Assembly (NCBI RefSeq): GCF_900101045.1 | Contig: NZ_FNFN01000002.1 | Span: 186,001-250,000 of the forward strand | Length of the DNA stretch: 64,000 bases | DNA from: Nocardioides sp. YR527 | GTDB taxonomy: Bacteria > Actinomycetota > Actinomycetes > Propionibacteriales > Nocardioidaceae | Reading direction: 5' to 3' | Shown here: in pieces, positions 17,749 to 25,690 of the stretch | Position numbering within the stretch: position 1 is the first letter of the stretch | How the letters are laid out: the number at the start of each line of letters is the position of its first letter | Notes under the pieces: model-generated | Told to the model about the DNA's origin: nothing | The model's input: only the letters and a program-made list of their open reading frames with translations | Database searches by the model: none | Made by a program: the position numbers and the translations under genes

Positions 17749-19490
17749 AGGACTGCCGCCTCCGCAACCAGGAGCTGAACGGCGCGTTCAGCGGCCTCTG
17801 TTCGGCGACGAGCCCGCTTGGCCCCGGCCGACAACAGGTCACGCGGCGCCTTCCTGATCTTCGACCCCTGCGAGAGCTGTTTGAGGGCCTCATCGGCCCC
17901 GGGCAGTACGGCCTTGGCCACAATGGTGACCCGTTCCTTGTCTCCAAGCGCGGCCACAGTTTGCCGGACCTCCTCGCTCCCAACCACGCCATCGAAGACG
18001 GCTAACCGCATCCGGCCCCGCGTCCCACAGAACGCGCCGTCCGGCTCCCAGTCGAAGCCCAACTGCCCAGCTACAGCACGGGCAAAACGCCCATTCGTCG
18101 CCCACCCTGCGAGGAGAACGCCGAAGGGTGTGGCCGAGTACATCGAGAGGGCCACAGACACCGACCGGAAGCCCCCGCCACCGGCCCATCCGACAGCCTC
18201 GGTGATTCCGCCGCCCTCGTCACCATTAACCACGAGTTCGAGGCGCGGTCGCGTGTAGTCGCCGACCGTTGTCGCTGCGATCTCCGAGGTCACCCAGCGG
18301 CGACCCATCTTGTGCGCCACAGCCGCAGTGGTGCCCGACCCCCCGAAGCAGTCCAGGACGATGTCTCCAGGGTTTGATCCGATTTGAATAACGCGTTCAA
18401 GGAGCCGCTCAGGCTTTGGCGTAGAAAAAGGTGGGCGATCGGGGAACATCCTCCGTAGGTGGTCACGCTTGGCCTCTTGGTTGTGGCCGACCTCATCCGC
18501 ACTCCACCACGTGCGCGGGACCACTCCTCCTTGAACCTCTGTGAGGTACTTCTTGATGATGGGCATGCCATCGCCGTTTCGACCGAAGTAAACCCGCCCT
18601 TCTGCCCTTGCGCGCGCGAAGGTCTCCGGGCCGAAGGCCCAACCTCGGCCTGAAGGCGGTACCACTACCCGGCCGGACGGCAATTCAATCGGCCAGCGGC
18701 TCGACGCGCTGGCGCTTTTCGCGGTGCCGTTGTCGCCTTGCAGCCACGGACCACGTGCGTCGGCGTCCGGATTCTTGTATCTGTCTTCCTGTTCCTTGGT
18801 GCGGGGCAAGAGATTGCGACTCTGTCCCCATCTCCGGCGATCTGCTGCGTAGATGTGGATGTGGTCATGTGAGCCAGATACAGCGGTGTCGTTTCGTCTC
18901 CCCTTGTCTTTCTCCCAAGCAACCGAAGCGACGAAGTTCTGCGCCCCGAACACCTCGTCCAACAGGCAGCGCATCCGGTGCTGCTCGGCGTCATCGAGGT
19001 GGACCCAGACGGAACCATCTGCGGCGAGCAACTCCTTGATCAGAAGGAGACGATCGCGCATGAACGACAGCCAGGTGGAGTGCTCCATCCAGTCGTCGTA
19101 GTGGTCGAAAGCCTGGCCCGTGTTGAACGGCGGGTCGATGTAAACGAGCTTGACCTTCCCGCGGTATTCGCGGGCGTACTCGGGCACCTCGGCCAGGATG
19201 CGCAATACGTCGAGGCTGTCGCCGGTGAACAGCAGGTTGTCAGTGTGGGGGTTGTCGGCGCTGACCTCGCCGACTGCGTCGGTGAAGTCGCTGAGTCGGA
19301 CCTCGGACGCGGCGGGGTGATCGGGGTCAACCCAGACCGGCTTCCCAGCCTCGTCTTTGGGGGCGAGAAGGAATTTGTCCTTGTTCGGCCAGGTGAGTTC
19401 GAGCCGCATCGCCCGATGCTCCACAGGTGCCGCTGGCCCGAGCGCCCACAGTTCGCCGTCAGTCAGCGCGGGGGCACGAGAGATCGTCAT
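17745..19490 (-). CDS. Type III-like DNA methyltransferase Mod (beta class)
   Basis: From the ATG at 19490 the protein has 581 residues; a TTG at 19508 would add six. The catalytic DPPF motif (DPPFNTG) is at 119-125 and precedes the SAM-binding FGGSGTT at 382-388, the order of beta-class N6-adenine or N4-cytosine enzymes. The region between them should hold the target recognition domain. It is the first gene of the mod-res operon and protects host DNA from Res. Around residues 145-330 the codon choice and lower GC suggest acquisition. The recognition sequence cannot be predicted. Confidence 0.9.
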   Translation of the reverse strand: MTISRAPALTDGELWALGPAAPVEHRAMRLELTWPNKDKFLLAPKDEAGKPVWVDPDHPAASEVRLSDFTDAVGEVSADNPHTDNLLFTGDSLDVLRILAEVPEYAREYRGKVKLVYIDPPFNTGQAFDHYDDWMEHSTWLSFMRDRLLLIKELLAADGSVWVHLDDAEQHRMRCLLDEVFGAQNFVASVAWEKDKGRRNDTAVSGSHDHIHIYAADRRRWGQSRNLLPRTKEQEDRYKNPDADARGPWLQGDNGTAKSASASSRWPIELPSGRVVVPPSGRGWAFGPETFARARAEGRVYFGRNGDGMPIIKKYLTEVQGGVVPRTWWSADEVGHNQEAKRDHLRRMFPDRPPFSTPKPERLLERVIQIGSNPGDIVLDCFGGSGTTAAVAHKMGRRWVTSEIAATTVGDYTRPRLELVVNGDEGGGITEAVGWAGGGGFRSVSVALSMYSATPFGVLLAGWATNGRFARAVAGQLGFDWEPDGAFCGTRGRMRLAVFDGVVGSEEVRQTVAALGDKERVTIVAKAVLPGADEALKQLSQGSKIRKAPRDLLSAGAKRARRRTEAAERAVQLLVAEAAVL

Positions 19491-19784
19491 ACCGCCAGAA
19501 CCTGGCAACAGTTGGGCGGGCCCAGCCGTCGCATGGGAGCCGCGTACACCAATTTGGGGGTACGAGTTTGAGGATCGATGCGGTTAGTCTCTGCGTCTGG
19601 ATCGACGGAATCACCCACTAGTCCCTGGCCTCGTCTTCGAGGTATCGATCGGCTCCGAGCGGCACCCAGCCCTCGAGGGACTGGAGATGGCCGGCACCTG
19701 CTGGTGACCGGTCACCGAAACGTCGACGCGCACGACGATGGAATGATCACAGAATGTCGGTGGTCGCAGCCAAGATAGTTTGGC

Positions 19785-19988
19785 ATGAACGAATACAAAG
19801 TCGATGTGTCCGTCAACCGCGCCACCAACCACGTCTACGCAGTCACCGTCTCCACTCAGGATGGCCAGTACGTAGGCCGCTGGAAGGAGCCGTACACCGA
19901 CGTCACGGCCGAGAGGCTCGGAGACAAGGATGAGGTCCGCCGGATCGTCAAAGAGATCCGTGCCCTCAGGATCTCTTGCAGCAACTGA
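19785..19988 (+). CDS. Small hypothetical protein in the island
   Basis: This 67-residue open frame (MNEYKVDVSVNR at the start, EVRRIVKEIRAL near the end) would form a small beta-beta-alpha protein. No ribosome site is obvious before the ATG and I recognise no family. It lies 295 bases from the divergent mod gene, a stretch in which I see no other gene. Its codon pattern is protein-like, but the call is weak. Confidence 0.4.
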   Translation: MNEYKVDVSVNRATNHVYAVTVSTQDGQYVGRWKEPYTDVTAERLGDKDEVRRIVKEIRALRISCSN

Positions 19989-20019
19989 CGTGACAACGTC
20001 CCAAGTGACATCACACGCC

Positions 20020-20525
20020 ATGGGATCAGGAACCAGTCAGAAACCAGCGAAGCTTCGGGTCATGTGTTGCCTATGCCAGCGGCGCATCCCTGGAACCAAG
20101 GATGCCCACGCCATTGATGGCGAGTGGGTGCGCCGACACCAGGAGATGACCGGAATCATCACCTGTGCGGACTGCGTCGCAACGGGAAAGAACTACTGGC
20201 GCTGCATTGATCCAGGGACCGAGGACTTCGTATCCGGCCACGCCCGTCAACGACACAGCCCAGAGAGAGCGACTTCGATCACTGGTCCCACGATCTCGCT
20301 TACGGAGGTCTCAATGCCATGGTCGTCCTCTACCCGTGGGCAGGACTGATGCAAGGCGCTGAGCCCTGGATCCGCCGCCTCAGCGCAGCGCCACGCACCA
20401 ACGCCACTCGCAGGTGGCTCCTCGAAAACCTCGAAGAGTGGGACAACGCGGCCGCAGATCTACGCCAGTCCAATTATCGCGCGCTCTATGGGGGCCGCGC
20501 GGCTATGGCCCGGCACGACAACTAG
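20020..20525 (+). pseudogene. Zinc-ribbon protein gene, frame broken at an (AG)4 run
   Basis: The first frame (ATG at 20020 or 20062) carries CCLCQRR and CADC, a two-CxxC zinc ribbon. After about position 20262 protein-like coding moves to another frame (DFDHWSHDLAYGGLNAMVVLYPWAG and on to the stop at 20525). The switch falls on AGAGAGAG at 20262-20269; removing one AG unit would join the two into a protein of about 153-167 residues. It may be a pseudogene, a slippage-controlled gene or a sequencing error. I do not recognise the family. Confidence 0.5.
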
Positions 20526-20622
20526 GGCGGTACGTCACCGAAGTCGGCATCATCCTCTGACCAGGACACATAAGAACCCATGATCATGACGAGCACGGGT
20601 TCTCGGCGCGCTCTAACCAGCT

Positions 20623-20970
20623 CTACTTCGTCTCGTTCGGATGGCTCGTGTGGACCTGCTCCAGGAACACCGTGTGCTCGTGGACGTAGAACCAGATGCG
20701 CGCGGTGCCTTTCGCCGTCGGCTTGTGCTGCCAGCGCTCGTGGCTTGCGCCGTTGCGGTGAACGGTGCCGAGATCGCCTTTGAGCCGGTAGTTGGTCGGC
20801 GTCATGGTCATGGGCGTTCTCGTGAGGAAGTCCCATGCTTCGGCCATGGGGTTACGGATGGTCGCGACAAGGTCCCGCCATCCCTTCTGCGCGTCGGTAG
20901 TCGCGAACTTGATCTCGTACTCGGTCTTCTTCACAGGGCGCGGGACCGCCGCGCTCTTCTTGGCTGCCAC
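20623..20970 (-). CDS. RelE/ParE-like toxin of a Phd-associated pair
   Basis: The GTG at 20970, two bases after the antitoxin stop, gives 115 residues. After a short basic N-terminus the core is compact and beta-rich, with TDAQKGWRDLVA, YRLKGDLGTV, RWQHKPTAKGTARIWFYV and the ending VHTSHPNETK, a layout seen in RelE/YoeB-type mRNA interferases. It probably inhibits translation when its partner is degraded. The upstream Phd/YefM-like gene supports a type II toxin-antitoxin pair. The fold call is by pattern, so other RelE-superfamily roles are possible. Confidence 0.72.
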   Translation of the reverse strand: MAAKKSAAVPRPVKKTEYEIKFATTDAQKGWRDLVATIRNPMAEAWDFLTRTPMTMTPTNYRLKGDLGTVHRNGASHERWQHKPTAKGTARIWFYVHEHTVFLEQVHTSHPNETK

Positions 20971-20972
20971 AG

Positions 20973-21431
20973 TCAGGGACGCTCTACAGACTCGTCTTCG
21001 TCGAGCCACTCCAGGTCTGCGTTGCCGAGACCTGCAGCGACCGCCGTAGCAGTTTCCTTCCAGGACGTCAGCTCTGCGATCGCCAGATGAGGCTGGTCGG
21101 TGGAGAACGAAGCGCGGGCTGCATCGACGAGGTCCTGCGCGCACTGCTCGCGGTCCTGAGCGTTCAGCGCGAGCATCCAGGGATAGGCCTTGGCCATGCG
21201 CTCGGCGAGTGAGCCCTTGTCGTCCAGAGTGACGGTGATCAACTGAGCTGCGAAGTTCAACAGGCGGGCTCGACCCTCGGCCTCGCGCTGTGACATGAGT
21301 ACGAGGGGTGCACCGTCACGCCGGGTCACCGTCACGGGGTGGTCCTCGGCCTCGGCGAAGACCTCGGCCGAGTGCTTGCTCAGGTCCGAGGAACGCCGGG
21401 TCGAGCGTGGAAGGTCAGCTGCGATGGTCAT
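20973..21431 (-). CDS. Phd/YefM family antitoxin
   Basis: The 152-residue protein starts with a Phd-like DNA-binding domain (SSDLSKHSAEVFAEAEDHPV then RDGAPLVLMSQREAE, residues about 13-52) and continues with a long helical part that would wrap the toxin. It is longer than typical YefM (about 85), the extra being the region 60-150. It is directly followed by the RelE-like toxin gene. A direct repeat of TTCGGAA at 21444-21461, just before the start, is a candidate autoregulatory operator. Confidence 0.82.
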   Translation of the reverse strand: MTIAADLPRSTRRSSDLSKHSAEVFAEAEDHPVTVTRRDGAPLVLMSQREAEGRARLLNFAAQLITVTLDDKGSLAERMAKAYPWMLALNAQDREQCAQDLVDAARASFSTDQPHLAIAELTSWKETATAVAAGLGNADLEWLDEDESVERP

Positions 21432-21443
21432 GGTTCCATTGTA

Positions 21444-21461
21444 TTCGGAACGTGTTCGGAA
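21444..21461. promoter_or_regulatory. Candidate operator of the toxin-antitoxin pair
   Basis: TTCGGAA occurs twice with a four-base spacer (21444-21450 and 21455-21461), an 11-base period that puts both on one face of the helix. It lies 13 bases upstream of the antitoxin start, where Phd-type antitoxins commonly bind. Confidence 0.5.
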
Positions 21462-21482
21462 GTCTATTGAACTGGCAATGAC

Positions 21483-21798
21483 TCAAGCGGAGCGCCGCTG
21501 CTTGGGCTGGGGCAGAAGCGCCGCCAGACGACGGTGGGCGTCCGCATCAACACTGCGAGTCGAGTCGACGACTTCGCTGCGGTCTTCTGAGCAGCTGGGA
21601 CAGCTTCCATGGCCTGCGCGATGCTGGTCGAGCCGCCAGCGGTCGGGGTGGCTCATCACCGGCGGAGGGACCAGTTCGCGGTCTTTCAGGTTCTGATACC
21701 CCCTTGGTCTTGGCCCAGCGATACCTGGCGATCACCTCGCGAGCGCTCAGGAAGAGGTGCCGCGGGTCGTCGCCAGTTGGGGGAGCGTGTTCTGTCAT
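21483..21798 (-). pseudogene. AlpA/excisionase-like HTH gene, frame broken at a G5 run
   Basis: Starting from the ATG at 21798 the frame reads FLSAREVIARYRWAKTKG, a MerR/AlpA-type helix-turn-helix start. At the C-run 21700-21704 (GGGGG on the coding strand) the family-like continuation YQNLKDRELVPPPV lies in another frame and runs to a TGA at 21483-21485. Deleting one G would restore a 104-residue protein. Such proteins serve as excisionases or activators in integrated elements. This matches the island context and explains why the CHAT gene cannot start before about 21890. Confidence 0.65.
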
Positions 21799-21892
21799 GC
21801 CATCCAACGAAGCAGGGAACGGCTCCTCAACTCGACCTAGGGCCGGCAACTTCCCCGAAACCGATCACCCCGGGCTAACCGGGGGCAACAAT

Positions 21893-24121
21893 GTGCGGAT
21901 GCAGGAGTCTGAGCCAGCTTCTTCGAGTCATGCGGGACGCATCAACCAGCCACGGCCGCTGTATGTGGTCCTCTGCCCTGTGAGCAGCGATCCGACCGCC
22001 CCGTACGAACCTCTCGCGTTCTCGCCTGACATCGACGCCGCGACAACGTCCTTCGATCCGGAACTGATGCCGGTCCTGCCGGCAATCTGGTATGCGTTGC
22101 ACCTGCCCAAGACACGCTTCGACGTCGTCGACATGCCGCCACGCTGGATCCGTGAGTCGCTGAGCGAGAGCCGACGTCACAACATCCTGCTGGTGCAGAG
22201 GGAAGCACACGAAGATCCGTTGTTCCCCGCTTGGCTCGGGTTCGGTGAGCCCACGCTCGTGCTGTGCGCTGACGATGACCTCCGGGATGCTGAGGCGATG
22301 TCAGCCGCCGGCGGATTCGCGCTCCCTCCGGCGAGCGTCTCGAGCCTGTCACAGGAGACGCTGGAAGCCCATTGGAAAGCGATGAGTGACCGTTGGGAGT
22401 CGAGTTGGCCCTCCGGAATAGACCTTGCCCCGACCTCACCTCGCGATTGGACGCCGGACATCTCGTTGGAAGGGTCCGTGCTGTCTCTGCGCCGCCTGGC
22501 GAGAATTCTCGGGTCGGACTCGCTTCCAGCCGTCGACGACAGCGAACCCAGCATGAGCGCCCTTCAGGCTCTTCGACTTCGGGCTCGCATCGAGGCGCTG
22601 ACAACATTGGCCGAATTGGACGAGGATCCCGAAGATCCGCAGAAGCAGTTCGATTCTGTAATGGAGACCGTTGTTCGTCGGATTCGTGCGCCACTCGCTC
22701 TGACACTGCCAGGAGTAGCCCCGCGATATCGACGTCTCGTCCGAGAGCATGGCAACGGTGGCTCGTCTGGCGTGCCAGGCACGGCCAACAACGGCTCCTC
22801 CGAAAAATCCACGACCGGCTCTACGCCTCCGACCGCGCGGCCGTCCGGTGACCCTCCCGAAGTCCTAGGACTGATGGTCGCCCATCAGGCTGCAGGCGAC
22901 GACTCGATGGGAGTGGTCATAGTCGACCCGGTCCCCGATACTGCGTTTGTCGCCCTTGCAGATCTGGAGCGTTACTGGCTTGATGGTGTTCGCAGCGCCA
23001 GGGGTGTTCAGCCAGCCAAGGAAGAGAAGCTACGCGGACGCTTGGACGATGCCATGGCGTCGTTCTGGACCGACTCGATGGTGACGACGATTCAGAGAGC
23101 ATCGCGGATCGACGCCTACACGAACTTCCCGATCGGACTGTTGCGTATGCCGGGCAGCACTGCGCCGCTCGCCGCGATGGTCCCGATTGCGTACCGGCCG
23201 ATCAATCCGCTGACTCGCGCTCTACAGCTCGAGTTCGACCCGGACCGCGTCACCGACCTGTCGGCAGGTATGCGAGTCCTGGTTGTCGAGTGCATCCCGA
23301 CCGATGACGTCGTGGGGCGGATCTCGCGAAGCATATGGTCAGAGGCGGCATCCAACCTGAATGACGAAACTCGCTCCGTGTCCGTCGATCTGGTCTCGGT
23401 GAACAACAAGGCCGAGTTCATCGAAGCCGTCGCCAAGCATCGACCCGATGTGCTGGTGATCAGCGCGCATGGGATCTATCAGGCGGATTCGAACCTCGCA
23501 GGCCTGATGATCGGCACCGAACGGAGTATCGGCACCGACCTGGGTCCAATGCCGCCGATGGTCATCCTCAGTGCCTGCCACACCGGGCCACGAGGTGGAG
23601 GTCCGGTCGCGGTCGCCGATCTGCTGCTACGTCAAGGAGCCAGGGCTGTCCTGAGCACACTCGTCCCTGTGGGTGTCTTCCATAACTCAGTCTTCATGAG
23701 ACGGCTCTTGCTCTACATGAGCGAGAGCATCGCAGGCACCGAGAGGCACGTCAGCATGCTCGACCTGTGGCACCGCGTCCAGACCAATACCGTCATCATG
23801 GACATCCTCTACGGCAACCCCCGCCTGATGGACTGGGGGCACTCCAGCGAAGGTGGGGTACCGCCGATCTTCGAGTTCATGAGTCGCCGGGCCGCCGGCC
23901 GAATTAGTCCCGAGCACTTGTACGACGACGCCGAGGCTGTACTGCTCGAGATTGCGGCCGAACGTCACGAAGAGGAGAAGGTCCAAGGCTGGTTGCGCTC
24001 CCCTGGATATCTCCCTGAATCCATGATGTACACCTTCATCGGCGACCCCTCCGCCATACGTCTCCAGGCACCGCGGCTCATCACACGGATCGACTCAGGT
24101 CAGGGACCGGTCGGCCTGTAG
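21893..24121 (+). CDS. CHAT-domain (caspase-like) protease with unknown N-terminal domain
   Basis: From the GTG at 21893, seven bases after GGGGG, the protein has 742 residues (ATG at 21899 is an alternative). The C-terminal half is a CHAT protease: catalytic His526 in VISAHGIYQ and Cys562 in ILSACHTG, with the LLLRQGARAVLSTLVPV strand-helix after them. Residues about 15-150 form an alpha/beta domain (PLYVVLCPV, NILLVQRE, TLVLCADDD) I cannot name, and residues about 260-320 look like a linker rich in Ser, Thr and Gly. CHAT proteases are effectors in several bacterial defence systems. No partner or substrate gene is adjacent except the toxin-antitoxin pair. Confidence 0.82.
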   Translation: MRMQESEPASSSHAGRINQPRPLYVVLCPVSSDPTAPYEPLAFSPDIDAATTSFDPELMPVLPAIWYALHLPKTRFDVVDMPPRWIRESLSESRRHNILLVQREAHEDPLFPAWLGFGEPTLVLCADDDLRDAEAMSAAGGFALPPASVSSLSQETLEAHWKAMSDRWESSWPSGIDLAPTSPRDWTPDISLEGSVLSLRRLARILGSDSLPAVDDSEPSMSALQALRLRARIEALTTLAELDEDPEDPQKQFDSVMETVVRRIRAPLALTLPGVAPRYRRLVREHGNGGSSGVPGTANNGSSEKSTTGSTPPTARPSGDPPEVLGLMVAHQAAGDDSMGVVIVDPVPDTAFVALADLERYWLDGVRSARGVQPAKEEKLRGRLDDAMASFWTDSMVTTIQRASRIDAYTNFPIGLLRMPGSTAPLAAMVPIAYRPINPLTRALQLEFDPDRVTDLSAGMRVLVVECIPTDDVVGRISRSIWSEAASNLNDETRSVSVDLVSVNNKAEFIEAVAKHRPDVLVISAHGIYQADSNLAGLMIGTERSIGTDLGPMPPMVILSACHTGPRGGGPVAVADLLLRQGARAVLSTLVPVGVFHNSVFMRRLLLYMSESIAGTERHVSMLDLWHRVQTNTVIMDILYGNPRLMDWGHSSEGGVPPIFEFMSRRAAGRISPEHLYDDAEAVLLEIAAERHEEEKVQGWLRSPGYLPESMMYTFIGDPSAIRLQAPRLITRIDSGQGPVGL

Positions 24122-24383
24122 GTCTTGGCACGCCCCCGCCATGTCATGCGCGGGTGCCCGTAGATCCGGTCAGACGCCGGCTTCCTGTAGTCGGCCCCGG
24201 AGCCAGGCAGGGATGAACTCGTCGGCCCGCGGGAAGTCCTCGAGGTCGTCGGCGTAGTTGGCGGCGTAGTTGGCGGCGTCGATCGGCCGGCTCCATGCGG
24301 GCTCGTCGTCGTAGTTGAAGTTGACGGACGCGTATCGGACGTGACTACCGGCAGATAGCAGGCTACGGCTGGACACAGCCGGA

Positions 24384-24492
24384 CAAGCGAAACACCCCGG
24401 TGGCCAGCGTTTCCGCTGGTCACCGGGGTGTTCTCCCAGGCGTGGCAGATGAAGGATTCGAACCTTCGAAGGCAAAGCCGACGGATTTACAG
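24384..24492 (-). repeat. Right att copy inside the intact tRNA-Tyr and terminator
   Basis: This is the right copy of the 109-bp direct repeat. It ends at 24492, two bases past the anticodon, so the crossover was probably in the anticodon loop or stem. The stretch 24122-24383 between the CHAT stop and this repeat holds no convincing gene. Confidence 0.88.
24391..24432 (-). terminator. Strong stem-loop terminator of tRNA-Tyr
   Basis: AACACCCCGGTGGCCAGCG pairs with the downstream half (CGCTGGTCACCGGGGTGTT) around a four-base loop, giving 19 pairs with one wobble or mismatch. It begins 10 bases after the tRNA 3' end. The same stem is copied in the left att repeat. Confidence 0.8.
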
Positions 24493-24524
24493 TCCGCTCC
24501 CATTGGCCGCTCGGGCAATCTGCC
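24443..24524 (-). tRNA. tRNA-Tyr (GTA)
   Basis: The 82-base gene folds as a class II tRNA with a long variable arm. The acceptor stem is GGCAGAT with ATCTGCC, the anticodon GTA lies at 24488-24490 in the loop CTGTAAA, and the T-arm contains GGTTCGAATCC. The discriminator is A and CCA is not encoded. Its 3' half is duplicated at 12991-13040 as the far end of the island. Confidence 0.95.
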
Positions 24525-24660
24525 TGGGTTGTTCGCGCGCCCCCGTGAAGGGGATCGCGACAGCAATAGACAATAGCGCAGGGCCTGGCGGCGTACGAAA
24601 ACGGGACGAGGTCCTAGGGTGAGACACCACAGACCTGGACAGAAGCTAGAGGAGAGAGTC

Positions 24661-25152
24661 ATGGCTGACTCGTCGTTCGACATCGTGAGCAAGATCGACC
24701 GCCAGGAGGTCGACAACGCGCTGAGCCAGACCGCGCGGGAGGTCTCGACGCGGTTCGACTTCAAGGGGACCAACGCGACCATCGAGTGGAGCGGCGATCA
24801 GGCGATCGAGATCTCCGCCTCCGCCGACGACCGCGCCAGCGCGGTCCTCTCGGTCTTCCAGGACAAGCTGATCAAGCGCCAGCAGTCCCTGAAGATCCTC
24901 GACGCCAGCGAGCCGCGCCAGTCCGGCCAGCAGTCGAAGATCTCGGTCGCGCTGAAGGAGGGCATCTCCTCCGAGGATGCCAAGAAGATCTCCAAGCTGA
25001 TCCGCGACGAGGGCCCCAAGGGCGTCAAGGCGCAGATCCAGGGCGACGAGCTCCGCGTCTCCTCCAAGAAGCGCGACGACCTGCAGACCGTGATCTCGCT
25101 GGTCAAGGGCCAGGACTACGACTTCGCGGTGCAGTTCATCAACTACCGCTGA
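24661..25152 (+). CDS. YajQ family nucleotide-binding protein
   Basis: The ATG at 24661, behind AGGAGAGAG, gives 163 residues, the usual length. The sequence follows the YajQ/DUF520 pattern: [18 protein letters not shown] at the start, [27 protein letters not shown] and a final VQFINYR. Some members bind cyclic di-GMP and act as adaptors; others bind tRNA or nucleotides, so the exact ligand here is open. It stands alone next to tRNA-Tyr and is followed after four bases by the SRPBCC gene. Confidence 0.93.
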   Translation: MADSSFDIVSKIDRQEVDNALSQTAREVSTRFDFKGTNATIEWSGDQAIEISASADDRASAVLSVFQDKLIKRQQSLKILDASEPRQSGQQSKISVALKEGISSEDAKKISKLIRDEGPKGVKAQIQGDELRVSSKKRDDLQTVISLVKGQDYDFAVQFINYR

Positions 25153-25156
25153 CCTC

Positions 25157-25651
25157 GTGGCCTACGAGCACCCGAAGGCCACCGTCGAGATCGACGCCCC
25201 GATCGAGGCGGTGTGGCGGGTGATGGTCGAGACCGAGTCGTACGCCGTCTGGAACCCGTTCGTCGTCCGCGCCGAGACCGCGCAGCCGGCGGCGGTGGGC
25301 AACCCGATCGTGCTGCATGTGACCTGGGCGAACGGCGGCCGCGCCCGCTCGCCGGAGCGGATCTCGGCTCTCGACGCACCGGTCGTCGGCGAGGACGGGG
25401 CCGGGGTTGCGTACCTGGCCTATGTCTATGAGGGCTGGCCGGCGCGGCTCGGCCTGGTCCGCGGCGTACGTCATCAGCGGCTGACCCAGCGACCCGGCGG
25501 GCCGACGCGCTACGAGACGGTCGAGGAGTTCTCCGGTCCGCTGGTCGGGCTGGCCGGGCCCGCGCGAGTTGCGGACGGGTTCCGGCGGCATGCCGCGGCC
25601 CTCAAGACGCGCGCCGAGACGCTCGCGAATGAAAGTGGACTTGACCACTAG
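25157..25651 (+). CDS. SRPBCC (START-like) domain protein
   Basis: The GTG start at 25157 lies four bases after the yajQ stop and gives 164 residues. The pattern KATVEIDAPIEAVWRVMVETESY then VWNPFVV, and a long C-terminal helix (FRRHAAALKTRAETLAN), is that of polyketide-cyclase/START-like lipid-binding proteins. The ligand is unknown. The tight spacing suggests co-transcription with yajQ. Confidence 0.8.
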   Translation: MAYEHPKATVEIDAPIEAVWRVMVETESYAVWNPFVVRAETAQPAAVGNPIVLHVTWANGGRARSPERISALDAPVVGEDGAGVAYLAYVYEGWPARLGLVRGVRHQRLTQRPGGPTRYETVEEFSGPLVGLAGPARVADGFRRHAAALKTRAETLANESGLDH

Positions 25652-25661
25652 ATTGAGCGAA

Positions 25662-25684
25662 ATTCTGCATTCATCTGCAAGAAT
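25662..25684. promoter_or_regulatory. Imperfect palindrome at the Rrf2 gene start
   Basis: ATTCTGCA is followed after six bases by TGCAAGAAT, an inverted repeat with one bulged base. It touches the GTG at 25685 and is a candidate autoregulatory site for the Rrf2 protein. Confidence 0.4.
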
Positions 25685-25690
25685 GTGGCC

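Larger units (their letters stand above)
12932..24492. mobile_element. Genomic island inserted at tRNA-Tyr, with defence-type cargo
   Basis: The island is bounded by a 109-bp direct repeat at 12932-13040 and 24384-24492, identical at 107 positions. The repeat contains the 3' part of tRNA-Tyr from the anticodon loop onward plus its terminator, the standard footprint of tyrosine-recombinase integration. Cargo: a mod-res pair, a HEPN-motif protein, a Phd/RelE-type pair, a CHAT protease, a broken AlpA/excisionase-like gene, a broken zinc-ribbon gene and unknowns. No integrase is present, so the element has lost it or is moved by another element. Confidence 0.85.

Noticed and set aside
21704..21892. 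Upstream extension of the CHAT protein
   Set aside because: This part is antisense to the excisionase-like coding sequence and has low-complexity composition; GTG at 21893 has a ribosome site.
24170..24475. Reverse-strand open frame of about 100 residues next to tRNA-Tyr
   Set aside because: Its start would lie inside the tRNA and terminator, and the rest has no recognisable domain or ribosome site.
12932..24492. Integrase or transposase gene in the island
   Set aside because: I looked for tyrosine- or serine-recombinase motifs in all frames of the larger open frames and saw none.
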